Shown: positions 24,743 to 33,646, numbered from the stretch's first letter. The stretch: 64,000 bases of DNA from Lacinutrix mariniflava (GCF_001418015.1 NZ_LIQG01000026.1:124001-188000); one strand, 5' to 3'. Numbers and translations are program-made. The notes: generated by a model not told the origin, from the sequence alone.

Positions 24743-25207
24743 ATGAAAAAATTATTTTTAATACTTTTCTGTTTTGGCTCATTAAGTCTTATTGCTCAAA
24801 GTGAAGCCATTAAAACTAGAGATTCTATAACAATTGGTTTTTATTGTGGAATCTCTGGAGTAAAATCATCCTTCGTTAAAGATTTTGAACAAAAAATATT
24901 AAACATTTCTAATTTTAATGATTTAAAAAATAATTTAGAATTAAAAAGTATTAAAGATGGCTCACATATTTTTTTGACAATTATAATCTGTCAAGAACTA
25001 GAAAAACAGAATTTAATTTTACTCTCTCAAGAGGAAAAACAAAAAATAGATAAATTATCCCAAAGCCCTGTACCTCTATTTTTATGCGAAGGCTGTTTTA
25101 GAGACACCACTTCCATAAATAGTGTAATAAACAATAAAAAAGAAGATAGTTTTATTGAAAATGCACGACAGTGGGCTAAAGAGCTTATAGAAAAATCAAA
25201 AAAATAA
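24743..25207 (+). CDS. Secreted hypothetical protein
   Basis: A 154-residue protein with a clear signal peptide (MKKLFLILFCFGSLSLIAQ) and a mature part with no family I recognise. It contains GFYCGISG and, later, LCEGCFRD, so there are cysteines that could form disulfides after export, together with a helical C-terminus ending in ARQWAKELIEKSKK. It lies 30 bases after mfd on the same strand and before the TlpA-type gene, which has its own promoter. Confidence 0.7.
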   Translation: MKKLFLILFCFGSLSLIAQSEAIKTRDSITIGFYCGISGVKSSFVKDFEQKILNISNFNDLKNNLELKSIKDGSHIFLTIIICQELEKQNLILLSQEEKQKIDKLSQSPVPLFLCEGCFRDTTSINSVINNKKEDSFIENARQWAKELIEKSKK

Positions 25208-25213
25208 ATAACC

Positions 25214-25221
25214 TTATCTTT
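25214..25221 (+). promoter_or_regulatory. -7 promoter element for the TlpA-type gene
   Basis: TATCTTTG matches TAnnTTTG exactly, 39 bases before the start codon and directly after the stop of the preceding gene. Confidence 0.5.
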
Positions 25222-25260
25222 GGCAAAGTTTTTGCCTTACATGATATAAAACCATTAATA

Positions 25261-26631
25261 ATGACTAGAAAAATACTTTTTTTACTCGCAATATTACCTT
25301 CGGTATTATTCGCACAACATACAATAAAAGGCACTTTTACACCTGCTGAAGATTTTAAATTCGCATTCTTATATCGCGTAACTGCCGAAACGTCTTTATT
25401 TGTAGCTAACGCAGATGTGACAGAAGATGGCACTTTTGAAATAGCATTAGACAAAGCTACTATTCCTGGTACTTATCGTTTGGTTTATGCACAACCTCAA
25501 GATCAATTTAATTTCGATTTTATTGTAAATAACAAAGAAGACATTGTACTACAATACGATGTAGAAAAAGGATTAACTTTCGATAAGTCTTCAGAAAACA
25601 AAATTCACAGTTCTTACAACCGAAGCATGGCTATGGTTAATAAAAGCATTCGTAATTACTATGGTGCAGGAAAAGAAGATAAATCTGGCTATTCTAAAAT
25701 TTTTAATATTCTTAAAAATACGCAAGAAGAGTTCGAGAAAGCATCAGATGGTATGATAGCTAATAACTTTATAAAGGCATGTAGCCCATATATACCAAAC
25801 GAATTAGAAGATGTTTCTAGATTTTCTAAAAACATAAAATCTAATTATTTTTCAAATATTGATTTTGGCAACAAAACGCTTCAGGACTCTAATTTTTTAA
25901 TTAAAACCACTATTGATTACGTTATTGGTTTTATAGATCGAAAAAATCCAAATGCCTCTTACATGGAAAACGTGGACACGGTAGTAAAAGCCATTGGAGA
26001 TAACCCAAAAATAAAAGGGATTCTTTTAGAAATTTTATGGAATCAGTTTTCTGTTGAAGGCAACGAAGTTGTAACAAACTATATTGGTTCTAAATATTTA
26101 CTAGATATCGCTCGTGCTAATAACGATAACGAATTAGCTAACAGTATTATCTTTTTTAAAAATGCATCTATAGGTAATATAGGTCCAGATTTCGATATTG
26201 AAATAAAAGAAGAAAAAGACAAGGTAAAAGTTTCAAAACTTAGCAAATTAGAAGGTTCTAACAACTATTTATTATTCTTTTGGAGTACAACCTGTTCTCA
26301 CTGTTTAGATGAAATTCCGCAATTAAAAGAATATATAAAGTCTAAAGAAAAAGAGGACATACAAGTTGTTGCAATTGCCTTAGACAACGATTTATACCGT
26401 TGGAAAGACATGACTTACGAATACTCTGAGTTTTTACATGTTTTTGGTGAAGGTAAATGGGATAACCCAATTGGAGATCAATATAATGTTACAGGAACAC
26501 CTAGTTATTTCGTTTTAGATAAAGACAAAAAAATTATTGCTAAACCAGAAGATATTAATGATTTTAAAAAATATTTTGACGGTTTAATTCAAACTGAAAA
26601 AACAGAGACTGTTTCCGATAAAAAAGAATAA
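25261..26631 (+). CDS. TlpA-type exported thiol-disulfide oxidoreductase
   Basis: The 456-residue protein has a short signal peptide (KILFLLAILPSVLFAQ), an N-terminal beta-rich region like the DUF4369-type domain (about residues 20-110) and a helical middle. The C-terminal thioredoxin domain (about 310-445) has its active site FFWSTTCSHCLDEIP with Cys345 and Cys348, and a cis-Pro loop at VTGTPSYFV. Proteins of this layout are common in Bacteroidota and act in the periplasm or at the membrane in disulfide reduction or isomerisation; the client is unknown. The gene is monocistronic with its own promoter and a strong terminator. Confidence 0.9.
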   Translation: MTRKILFLLAILPSVLFAQHTIKGTFTPAEDFKFAFLYRVTAETSLFVANADVTEDGTFEIALDKATIPGTYRLVYAQPQDQFNFDFIVNNKEDIVLQYDVEKGLTFDKSSENKIHSSYNRSMAMVNKSIRNYYGAGKEDKSGYSKIFNILKNTQEEFEKASDGMIANNFIKACSPYIPNELEDVSRFSKNIKSNYFSNIDFGNKTLQDSNFLIKTTIDYVIGFIDRKNPNASYMENVDTVVKAIGDNPKIKGILLEILWNQFSVEGNEVVTNYIGSKYLLDIARANNDNELANSIIFFKNASIGNIGPDFDIEIKEEKDKVKVSKLSKLEGSNNYLLFFWSTTCSHCLDEIPQLKEYIKSKEKEDIQVVAIALDNDLYRWKDMTYEYSEFLHVFGEGKWDNPIGDQYNVTGTPSYFVLDKDKKIIAKPEDINDFKKYFDGLIQTEKTETVSDKKE

Positions 26632-26651
26632 GGTCTTGCACTTATATCATT

Positions 26652-26682
26652 AAAAAAGCGAAGTATAACACTTCGCTTTTTT
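26652..26682 (+). terminator. Terminator after the TlpA-type gene
   Basis: AAAAAAGCGAAGT (26652-26664) pairs with ACTTCGCTTTTTT (26670-26682) around a 5-base loop, giving a 13-bp stem ending in a T-run. Confidence 0.9.
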
Positions 26683-26831
26683 GTTTTTATTAGATTTTGG
26701 GTATCATAAAAAAGAGTATATATTTACATGATAACGGTAGTGAAAAATTACTATAATCAGTTTTATTTTTTGAATATTAGTAATAATAATAATAGTTACG
26801 ATATAATAAGCTAGCCACAATTAGAGAAAAA

Positions 26832-27344
26832 ATGAACAAAATAACATTCATTGAGAATTTTATTGATAATCCAACCGAATTGTTTAATATACTGAAAAAC
26901 AATGTTGAATGGGACGTAAGAATGTCGGCACGAAAAACTGCGAGTTACGGAAAAGCATATAATTATTCTCAAATAAGTTATCCTTTTCAAGAATTTACGA
27001 CTGAACTTAATGCAATTATTGAATCCATTAATAATACACTGAATTTCAAACCCAATAATTGCTTGATTAATTATTATTTGGACGGAAAATCTAAAATGGG
27101 ATTTCATTCTGATCAAACTGACATATTACAAGAAAATACAGGCGTTGGAATAATATCACTTGGAGAAACCCGAATTTTAAGGTTCCGAAATATTGAGAAC
27201 AGAGAATTAATAAAAGACTTTGAACTTCCTTCTGGCTCATTTATTTATATGACAAACGAAATTCAAGACGAATGGCAACACTCAATTCCGAAATCTGATA
27301 CTGAAAACGGACGAATGAGTTTGACATTCCGAAAAATAAAATAA
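26832..27344 (+). CDS. AlkB-like 2-oxoglutarate/Fe(II) dioxygenase
   Basis: AlkB proteins repair alkylated bases in DNA or RNA by oxidative demethylation. The 170-residue protein has all key residues: the HxD iron motif at His92 and Asp94 (GFHSDQTD), the second His150 (WQHSIPK), and Arg161 and Arg167 (NGRMSLTFR) for 2-oxoglutarate and substrate. Codon use differs from neighbours: Leu is often TTG or CTG, Arg often CGA and Pro often CCG, where surrounding genes use TTA, AGA/CGT and CCA/CCT. The flanks (26690-26831 and 27345-27475) hold no gene. This suggests recent acquisition as a single-gene insert. Confidence 0.9.
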   Translation: MNKITFIENFIDNPTELFNILKNNVEWDVRMSARKTASYGKAYNYSQISYPFQEFTTELNAIIESINNTLNFKPNNCLINYYLDGKSKMGFHSDQTDILQENTGVGIISLGETRILRFRNIENRELIKDFELPSGSFIYMTNEIQDEWQHSIPKSDTENGRMSLTFRKIK

Positions 27345-27475
27345 CTGTGACTAAAACAAAGGTCGTCGCACGCAAACACGCAACTATCAATACACATAAC
27401 AATTGTACGTAATTTTGACCCGTCCTGGAATAAGGCCACATAAATAAAAATAAATCTACCAACAACTTTTGCTTC

Positions 27476-28663
27476 ATGAAAAAACAGATTGCTATTATAG
27501 GTGGTGGACCATCAGCTTTTTTATTAGCCTCTTTTTTAGATGTTGAAAAATTCAGTATTACTATCTATGAAAAAAACAAAACTGCCGGTCGTAAATTTCT
27601 AGTTGCTGGTAAAGGTGGGTTCAATTTAACGCATTCAGAACCGATTGATCACTTTATTAAACGTTACACATCGGATAACTTTTTAGACAAAGCGCTACTT
27701 CATTTCACTAATTCTGATTTTAGGCATTGGTTAGAACAAATCAAGATACCAACATATGTAGGAAGTAGTAAAAGAGTGTACCCAAAAGAAGGCATTAAAC
27801 CTATTGAAGTATTAAATGCAATTCTACAATCTCTAGAAGAAAAAGGAATTACTATTAAGTATGAGCATACTTTTTCTAATTGGGACGATAACGACAATCC
27901 AATTATTAATAACACAACAATAGAAACAGATTTTACAGTCTTCTCTTTAGGCGGATCTAGTTGGAAGGTTACCGGATCAAGCGGAAACTGGCTCGATACT
28001 TTTTCAAAAAAAGGCATCGAAACAAAAATGTTTGAAGCCTCAAACTGCGGTTATAAAATAGATTGGAAACCCAACTTTATTGAAATCCATGAAGGCACTC
28101 CATTAAAAAATATTGCTATTTCTTGTAATAACGTTATTCAAAAAGGAGAAGCAGTTATTACTAAGTTTGGATTAGAAGGAAACGCTATTTACGGTCTAAG
28201 TCCGCAAATTAGAGAACAACTGAATACAGACTCGAAAGCAACTATCTTTATAGATTTTAAACCTTCCATGCCACTAGAAAATGTACATTCTAAAATAAAA
28301 TTATCAAAATATAAAAACACGACTCAAATATTAAAAAAGGAACTTAAACTAAGTGCATCTCAAATTGATTTATTAAAAAATCACCTCTCCAAAGAATCTT
28401 ATTTAAATATAGAATTATTAGCTAAAAATATTAAAAAATTTCCTTTAACAATACTTAGTACCGCATCTATTGACGAAGCCATTTCTACAGTTGGCGGTAT
28501 CGATATAAACGCTGTTTCTAAAAATTTTGAACTTAAGAACATGCCCAATCAATTTTGTATTGGCGAAATGTTAGATTGGGATGCTCCAACTGGTGGATAC
28601 TTATTACAGGCTTGCGCTAGTACCGGAGTCTATTTAGCAAGACATTTAAATAAAAACAATTAA
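27476..28663 (+). CDS. HI0933/YhiN-like NAD(P)/FAD-dependent flavoprotein
   Basis: A 395-residue flavoprotein. The N-terminal FAD-binding glycine motif is IIGGGPSAFLLASF, followed by GRKFLVAGKGGFNLTHSEP, the hallmark of the HI0933/BaiN family. A C-terminal GEMLDWDAPTGGYLLQACASTG segment closes the FAD site. I think it belongs to the TIGR03862 subgroup. Family members have been linked to flavin-dependent reduction of small molecules, but no firm role is known. Upstream is the non-coding stretch after alkB; the gene converges on the methyltransferase gene. Confidence 0.88.
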   Translation: MKKQIAIIGGGPSAFLLASFLDVEKFSITIYEKNKTAGRKFLVAGKGGFNLTHSEPIDHFIKRYTSDNFLDKALLHFTNSDFRHWLEQIKIPTYVGSSKRVYPKEGIKPIEVLNAILQSLEEKGITIKYEHTFSNWDDNDNPIINNTTIETDFTVFSLGGSSWKVTGSSGNWLDTFSKKGIETKMFEASNCGYKIDWKPNFIEIHEGTPLKNIAISCNNVIQKGEAVITKFGLEGNAIYGLSPQIREQLNTDSKATIFIDFKPSMPLENVHSKIKLSKYKNTTQILKKELKLSASQIDLLKNHLSKESYLNIELLAKNIKKFPLTILSTASIDEAISTVGGIDINAVSKNFELKNMPNQFCIGEMLDWDAPTGGYLLQACASTGVYLARHLNKNN

Positions 28664-28737
28664 ATACGTTTACAAAAACATCTGTTTTTATAAAATGAAG
28701 CATAAACAACATGCCATAAATTGGAAATAGAAGGGCA

Positions 28738-29415
28738 TTAAAAAACTTCGTAAAACGTTGTTACAATTTCTCCTTTAAACTCAGGCAAACTAACCGATAA
28801 CAGTATTTCTGCATGTTTCACTTTAAAATAGAATGGCGCTTCTAGTAGATTTAAGCCACTTTGTTTTTTTAACCTAATACCTTGCCCAGAAATAATGTCT
28901 TTATTCGGTATAAACGTTCCATGCGGTAAATGCTCAGTAATAATAACGTATTTATAGGCTCTAAGTTTTGTTATAATATTTTGCACTTCAAGATTAGATA
29001 TATGTTGTAAAACCTGTCTTACCAAAGCACAATCTCCAGAAGGCAAATTATCTTTTGCTAAATCTAAACACTGAAACTCTAGGCGCTCTGCTTTAAATTT
29101 TTCTTTATTATGCGTAATAAGATCTGAAACTACATCTACTCCAATATATTGGTTAGTATATTTTACTAATTCCTTGCCTATATTAAAATCTCCACAACCT
29201 AAATCACATACATTAAGAGGGCTTTTAAAAGACTTTAAGAATGATGCTACAACATCTATATATGGTTTTACTAAGTTTGGATCATGCGACCCAAAACCAG
29301 AATAGAAAGGCGTGTTATTATCTCCCCAAAGGTTCATTTTATAAACCTGATCCATAGCATCTTTAGTTGGCCATGGTTTCTTTACTCGTTTAGTGTTAAT
29401 TGTTTTCTTATTCAT
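28738..29415 (-). CDS. Class I SAM-dependent methyltransferase
   Basis: The 225-residue protein has the motif I CDLGCGDFNIGKELV for S-adenosylmethionine, an acidic GVDVVSDLI after strand 2, and a following LECQCLDLAKD-like region (FQCLDLAKDNLPSGD). The N-terminal YKMNLWG and the LVRQVLQHISN motif are typical of a branch of small-molecule methyltransferases. The substrate is unknown. ATG at 29415 is taken as start; a GTG two codons earlier is possible. It lies 44 bases downstream of gldD and may be read from the gldE-gldD transcript. Confidence 0.8.
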   Translation of the reverse strand: MNKKTINTKRVKKPWPTKDAMDQVYKMNLWGDNNTPFYSGFGSHDPNLVKPYIDVVASFLKSFKSPLNVCDLGCGDFNIGKELVKYTNQYIGVDVVSDLITHNKEKFKAERLEFQCLDLAKDNLPSGDCALVRQVLQHISNLEVQNIITKLRAYKYVIITEHLPHGTFIPNKDIISGQGIRLKKQSGLNLLEAPFYFKVKHAEILLSVSLPEFKGEIVTTFYEVF

Positions 29416-29459
29416 GAACACTCTATTGGTCTATAAAAACTAAAGAAGAAATTAACTCT

Positions 29460-30059
29460 TTATTTCTTCCACTCTAAACTTTCCATAATTCTCATAATAT
29501 CCTTCTGCAAATAATTGGCAGCAGGTAAAATAGAATCGTAATTTGGTTTAGCGTAGAAGTAAAGAGAACCTGTAATAAAATGATTAATACTATCGGTTAC
29601 ATAAAATTGCGATTGTGAAGCTGCATTACCTCCAACATCGTAAAACATACCGTAGACTTTACGTTCTGGATTTTCGTAAACAACACCGTCTATAGCATCG
29701 GCTTTTTGGGTATGTTCTTCTGTAAAATTTTGAGCATTTATTAAAAAGGTTCTTAACAACTCCTCATCTTTATCAATCGCTTTATAAGTAATATAAATTG
29801 TGCCTTTAAGGTTGGGATACTCTATGTTAATACCATAACTAGTAGTTTCTCCTTTAAGCGTTTTAGTTCTTAAGTTTTTACCTAATGCATTACGATCGAA
29901 GGTAAAAGGCATTTTTGTAATGTCTTCGGTTTTATATATAGCCTCAGGATATTCTAAAGCTAGATATGCCTTTGGTTTTGGTCTTGGATCCTCGGTGCAA
30001 CTTACTAGAACGAGTATCGAGCCTATTATTAAAACAATGCGTTTATAGATTTCTTTCAT
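29460..30059 (-). CDS. gldD: Gliding motility lipoprotein GldD
   Basis: GldD is an outer-membrane-associated lipoprotein needed for flavobacterial gliding. Starting at ATG 30059, the 199-residue protein has a lipoprotein signal ending at Cys21 (SILVLVSC), then the family features PRPKPKAYLALEYPEA and GNAASQSQFYVTDSINHFITGSLYF. A longer frame from 30098 exists, but the shorter start gives a correct signal peptide. It follows gldE in the same direction, the known gldE-gldD order. GldD has no defined biochemical activity but is often counted with the T9SS/gliding set. Confidence 0.93.
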   Translation of the reverse strand: MKEIYKRIVLIIGSILVLVSCTEDPRPKPKAYLALEYPEAIYKTEDITKMPFTFDRNALGKNLRTKTLKGETTSYGINIEYPNLKGTIYITYKAIDKDEELLRTFLINAQNFTEEHTQKADAIDGVVYENPERKVYGMFYDVGGNAASQSQFYVTDSINHFITGSLYFYAKPNYDSILPAANYLQKDIMRIMESLEWKK

Positions 30060-30152
30060 AAAATTTACAGTCTCATTTCTAGTATTTGCATTGCTCACAT
30101 ATCAATACACAGTCTATTTTCTTTTCTCCTTTTTTACCTCCTGTTTTCGAAA

Positions 30153-31457
30153 TTAAGGTATCGTGACTTTTACACGCTTAATTCGTTTATTATCTAAAGC
30201 TTCTATAGTAAAAACATAATTTTCGAAATTTATTTTACTCGCCTGTCTTGGAAAGCTACCGGAAATTTCCAAAATAAATCCCGCAAGCGTTTCAGCTTCA
30301 CCTTTCTTTCCTTCAAAGATGGTTTCTTCTTCAAGCTTTAAAATCTTATAAAAATCTTTTAAAGCTGTTTTACCTTCAAATACATAATTATTATCGTCTA
30401 ATTTAGAGTAATGCACATCTTCATCATCAAACTCATCAGTAATATCACCAACTATTTCTTCAATTATATCTTCTAAAGAAACTAAACCAGAAGTTCCACC
30501 ATATTCGTCTACAACCACTGCTAAATGCACTTTCTTTTCTTGAAACTCAGACATTAAATCGTCTAACTTCTTATTTTCTGGAACAAAAAATGGCTCACGA
30601 AGTAGGGTTTTCCAATCAAAATCTTTTGTATCTATATGTGGTAATAAATCTTTTACATATAAAATACCCTCAATAGTATCGACATTGTCTTTAAAAACAG
30701 GAATTCTAGAATACCCATTAGATGTAATCTCATTAATAATATCGCTATATGTCTGTTCTATATTTAAAGCAAAAATATCCAATCTAGGTCGCATAACCTG
30801 TTTGGTATCTGTATTACCAAAAGAAACAATCCCTTTTAATATCTTATGTTCTTCCTGTGTTGTATCCTCTTCGCTTGTAAGTTCTAATGCTTGCGATAAT
30901 TGGTCTACACTAAGGTTAGATTTTTGTTTCCCAAGTTTATTATGAATCCCAAGTGTTATTGCCCGCATTGGCAAACTTATTGGTGAAAAAACAAAATCTA
31001 GTACTTTTAAAGGATATGCCATAAAAGAAGCAAATTTTAAATTATTTCTACTCGCATATACTTTTGGTAAAATCTCTCCAAAAAGCAAAATTAAAAAGGT
31101 AACTACAACTACCTCTACAACAAATTTTACAACAGTATTGGTAATGCCTTGAAACATGTAATTACCAAGAAATGCAAACAGAATTACAATTCCAATATTT
31201 ATAAAATTGTTAGCCACTAGTATCGTTGCTAATAGTTTTTTTGGTCGTTCTAATAGTTTATTAATAATCTGAATTGCTTTACTAGACTGCAATTCTTCTT
31301 GTTCTAAATCCGTTCTGGTTAAAGAAAATAATGCCACTTCGGCTCCAGAAATTAATGCTGAAAAAAACAGCAATACAAAAAGTAAAACAAAGCCAGAGAT
31401 GGCAGAGAAATCTATTGCTAAAAAATGTATTAATAAACTCGAGGGTTCTGGATCCAA
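30153..31457 (-). CDS. gldE: Gliding motility-associated CNNM/CBS protein GldE
   Basis: GldE is an inner-membrane protein of the CNNM/CorC family that supports GldD function. The 434-residue protein has an N-terminal DUF21/CNNM membrane domain (about residues 15-200, with FSALISGAEVALFSLTR and a GEILPKVYASRN motif), a CBS pair (about 205-340, including GYSRIPVFKDNVDTIEGILYVKD) and a C-terminal CorC/HlyC domain (about 355-430). The start codon is TTG at 31457: a stop lies two codons upstream and no ATG is near, so TTG is the only sound choice. It lies 16 bases after ssb. Confidence 0.93.
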   Translation of the reverse strand: MDPEPSSLLIHFLAIDFSAISGFVLLFVLLFFSALISGAEVALFSLTRTDLEQEELQSSKAIQIINKLLERPKKLLATILVANNFINIGIVILFAFLGNYMFQGITNTVVKFVVEVVVVTFLILLFGEILPKVYASRNNLKFASFMAYPLKVLDFVFSPISLPMRAITLGIHNKLGKQKSNLSVDQLSQALELTSEEDTTQEEHKILKGIVSFGNTDTKQVMRPRLDIFALNIEQTYSDIINEITSNGYSRIPVFKDNVDTIEGILYVKDLLPHIDTKDFDWKTLLREPFFVPENKKLDDLMSEFQEKKVHLAVVVDEYGGTSGLVSLEDIIEEIVGDITDEFDDEDVHYSKLDDNNYVFEGKTALKDFYKILKLEEETIFEGKKGEAETLAGFILEISGSFPRQASKINFENYVFTIEALDNKRIKRVKVTIP

Positions 31458-31473
31458 TGATTATAAATTAAGA

Positions 31474-31920
31474 TTAAAATGGTAAATCGTCATCACTAGC
31501 AGCCTTGCCAGCAGTTTCCGAATTATTTCCCACTTGTTGTTTTGGTTGTGCTGGTTGCGTAGCATTAGCCGCTTGACTATCTTTCTTTGTCGTTAAAAAA
31601 GTAAAATCATTGGCCTGAATTTCAGTACTGTAACGCTCGTTACCAGTGTCATCTTTCCATTTTCTAGTTTTAATTCTACCTTCAATATATACTTTATCAC
31701 CTTTAGTAAGGTACTTCTCGCAAATCTCGGCAGCCTTATTTCTTAAAACAATATTATGCCATTCTACAGTAGTAACACGTTCGTTTGTTGATTTATTGGT
31801 ATAGGTTTCGTTTGTTGCTAACGGAAATCTACCAACACATCCACCACCTTCGAAATAGTGCATTTTAACTTCATCTCCTAAATGCCCAATTAGCATCACT
31901 TTATTTAACGTCCCTGCCAT
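31474..31920 (-). CDS. ssb: Single-stranded DNA-binding protein
   Basis: SSB coats single-stranded DNA as a tetramer in replication and repair. The 148-residue protein has the OB-fold (about 1-105, with LNKVMLIGHLGDEV, VEWHNIVLRNKAAEICEKYL and GDKVYIEGRIKTRKWKD) and a disordered Gln/Ala/Ser tail ending in the acidic interaction tip DDDLPF. It lies between mutY and gldE on one strand, the usual flavobacterial order. Confidence 0.96.
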   Translation of the reverse strand: MAGTLNKVMLIGHLGDEVKMHYFEGGGCVGRFPLATNETYTNKSTNERVTTVEWHNIVLRNKAAEICEKYLTKGDKVYIEGRIKTRKWKDDTGNERYSTEIQANDFTFLTTKKDSQAANATQPAQPKQQVGNNSETAGKAASDDDLPF

Positions 31921-32010
31921 ATTCTTATTTAATTACTATGCAAAATTACATTTTTACCTATTGATAAACTTAAATTTAATAAAAAAGAAAGACTAATTTA
32001 ACTTAAACAA

Positions 32011-33051
32011 CTAAAAATTAAATCTTTCTATAAAATTACCTATTAAAATAGGTACGGGAAAGTCTGTGATTTTTTCCACGGAAACACCTTCAGGTAGCTT
32101 TTGATCCGTAGTAACAATCCAAAACTTAGTAAACAAATGTTGATGTGAGAGTTTATGTACAATATCCACCTCATTATATAGAGACACACTATATTTTTTA
32201 TTTTTTAATATCGAAAAACCCATCAATTCTGTTTCAATTGTTGCTATATCTATAGGTTTTACTGTTTCAATTAAAGGAAACTGATACAGGTTTTGCCAAA
32301 TACCTTTACCTTCTCTTTTTTCTAAAATAGTCTTTTGATCTAAAGATAGTAATACAATAAAATTAAAGTATTTTTTCTTCACCTTTAAAGTTTTCAATTT
32401 AACGGGCAACTCACTTATACTATCTTTTTGAAGCGCTATACACTTACCATTAAACGGGCAAACAGCGCAATCTGGATTCTTTGGTTTACACTGTCTAGCG
32501 CCAAACTCCATAATAGCCTGATTAAATGTTGCTGGTTCTTTTTTATCTATTAACTCTTGAGCTAAAGCCTTAAACTCCTTAAAACCTTTACCTGTATTAA
32601 TAGGAGTAGAAATACCATAAATTCTAGACAACGCGCGATAGACATTACCATCTACAACAGCCGTTTTTTCATTAAAACTTATAGAAGCAATAGCACTTGC
32701 TGTATAATCACCTACTCCTTTTAACTTTATTATCTCATTATAAGTACTAGGAAAAACGCCATTTAAATCTGCTACTATATATTTTGCAGAAGCATGTAAA
32801 TTTCTGGCTCTAGAATAATAACCTAAGCCTTGCCAAAGTTTTAATATTTGAGATTCTTCTGCATTAGCTAAATCAAAAACAGTTGGGTAATTAGTGGTAA
32901 ATGCGACGTAATATGGAAGCCCTTGCACAACTTGTGTTTGCTGTAAGATGATTTCTGATAGCCAAATAAAATATGGATTTGTAGTGTTACGCCATGGCAA
33001 ATCTCTCTTATTTACTGAGTACCAATTGATTAGTTTTTTTGTTATATTCAT
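32011..33051 (-). CDS. mutY: A/G-specific adenine glycosylase MutY
   Basis: MutY removes adenine mispaired with 8-oxoguanine. The 346-residue protein has the opening WYSVNKRDLPWR, catalytic Glu33 in LSEIILQQTQV, the helix-hairpin-helix KLKGVGDYTASAIASI, the catalytic Asp in VVDGNVYRAL, and the 4Fe-4S cluster cysteines at 188, 195, 198 and 204 (Cx6Cx2Cx5C). The C-terminal NUDIX-like domain (about 225-345) recognises the 8-oxoguanine strand. It is divergent from the HU gene, with a -7 element at 33073-33080. Confidence 0.96.
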   Translation of the reverse strand: MNITKKLINWYSVNKRDLPWRNTTNPYFIWLSEIILQQTQVVQGLPYYVAFTTNYPTVFDLANAEESQILKLWQGLGYYSRARNLHASAKYIVADLNGVFPSTYNEIIKLKGVGDYTASAIASISFNEKTAVVDGNVYRALSRIYGISTPINTGKGFKEFKALAQELIDKKEPATFNQAIMEFGARQCKPKNPDCAVCPFNGKCIALQKDSISELPVKLKTLKVKKKYFNFIVLLSLDQKTILEKREGKGIWQNLYQFPLIETVKPIDIATIETELMGFSILKNKKYSVSLYNEVDIVHKLSHQHLFTKFWIVTTDQKLPEGVSVEKITDFPVPILIGNFIERFNF

Positions 33052-33072
33052 TTATGCTATAAAATTCACAAA

Positions 33073-33080
33073 CAAAAGTA
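33073..33080 (-). promoter_or_regulatory. -7 promoter element for mutY
   Basis: On the minus strand TACTTTTG matches TAnnTTTG exactly, 22 bases before the mutY start codon. Confidence 0.55.
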
Positions 33081-33113
33081 ATTCTTTATAGCATTAAATT
33101 TTAATGAATTAGG

Positions 33114-33146
33114 TTTGAAATATTGAATATTTAATTCATATATTTG
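33114..33146 (+). promoter_or_regulatory. Complete promoter for the HU gene
   Basis: TTTG at 33114-33117 and TATATTTG at 33139-33146 fit the Bacteroidota -33 and -7 elements with 21 bases between them. The element excludes the longer HU frame that would start at 33144, and supports the ATG at 33189. Confidence 0.7.
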
Positions 33147-33188
33147 CCAACCCTTAAGAATAGTAATAACACAAACAAGAGAAAGACA

Positions 33189-33479
33189 ATGACTAAAGCT
33201 GATTTAGTATCAAAAATTTCCGAGAAATTAGGAATTGAAAAAGGAGACGTTCAAGCGACTGTAGAAACATTCATGGAAGAAGTAAAAACATCTTTAGAAG
33301 GTGGTGATAATGTTTATTTACGTGGTTTTGGAAGTTTTATAATTAAAAAGAGAGCTGAGAAAACAGGTAGAAATATTTCTAAGAATACAACTATTAAGAT
33401 TCCAGCACATAATATACCAGCATTTAAACCTGCAAAAGTTTTTGTAGAAGGTGTAAAAACTAATGTTGACGTAAAGTAA
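33189..33479 (+). CDS. HU-family DNA-binding protein
   Basis: A 96-residue nucleoid protein that bends DNA as a dimer. It opens with MTKADLVSKISEKLGIEKGDVQATVETFMEEV, has the turn YLRGFGSFIIKKRAEKTGRN and the DNA-grasping arm with IPAHNIPAFKPAKVF, where the Pro intercalates. A frame from 33144 would add 15 residues but starts inside the promoter. It is followed 42 bases later by a tiny basic protein gene, then a terminator and the RNase G gene. Confidence 0.95.
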   Translation: MTKADLVSKISEKLGIEKGDVQATVETFMEEVKTSLEGGDNVYLRGFGSFIIKKRAEKTGRNISKNTTIKIPAHNIPAFKPAKVFVEGVKTNVDVK

Positions 33480-33521
33480 TTACAACATAAAACGAATTAT
33501 TAATTTAAAACCATAGATCTT

Positions 33522-33614
33522 ATGCCAAGCGGTAAAAAAAGAAAAAGACACAAGGTTGCAACGCATAAGCGTAAAAAAAGAAGACGTGCTAACCGTCACA
33601 AAAAGAAGAAGTAA
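33522..33614 (+). CDS. 30-residue very basic protein, possible ribosome-associated peptide
   Basis: ATG at 33522 opens a 30-codon frame (start PSGKKRKRHK, end ANRHKKKK) of which more than half is Lys, Arg or His. Its composition and size resemble tiny ribosomal proteins such as bTHX. I believe an almost identical peptide is conserved in this place between HU and RNase G in many Flavobacteriaceae, which supports a real gene. A role on the ribosome or with RNA is an inference; it could also be one of the extra ribosomal proteins described for Flavobacterium, but I cannot confirm that. A perfect terminator follows the stop by 3 bases. Confidence 0.75.
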   Translation: MPSGKKRKRHKVATHKRKKRRRANRHKKKK

Positions 33615-33617
33615 TTC

Positions 33618-33646
33618 AAAAAAGTAGTTTTTATAACTACTTTTTT
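33618..33646 (+). terminator. Terminator after the basic-peptide gene
   Basis: AAAAAAGTAGTT (33618-33629) and AACTACTTTTTT (33635-33646) form a perfect 12-bp stem with a 5-base loop and terminal T-run. Confidence 0.88.

Noticed and set aside
27241-27477. 78-residue minus-strand frame after alkB
   Set aside because: It overlaps the alkB end antisense and has no recognisable features.
28688-28705. AAAAAC/GTTTTT inverted repeat as terminator between the flavoprotein and methyltransferase genes
   Set aside because: The stem is short, almost all A-T, and cannot be told from chance in this AT-rich DNA.
33144-33188. 15-residue N-terminal extension of HU
   Set aside because: It begins within the -7 element of a complete promoter; HU proteins start at the MTKADL position.
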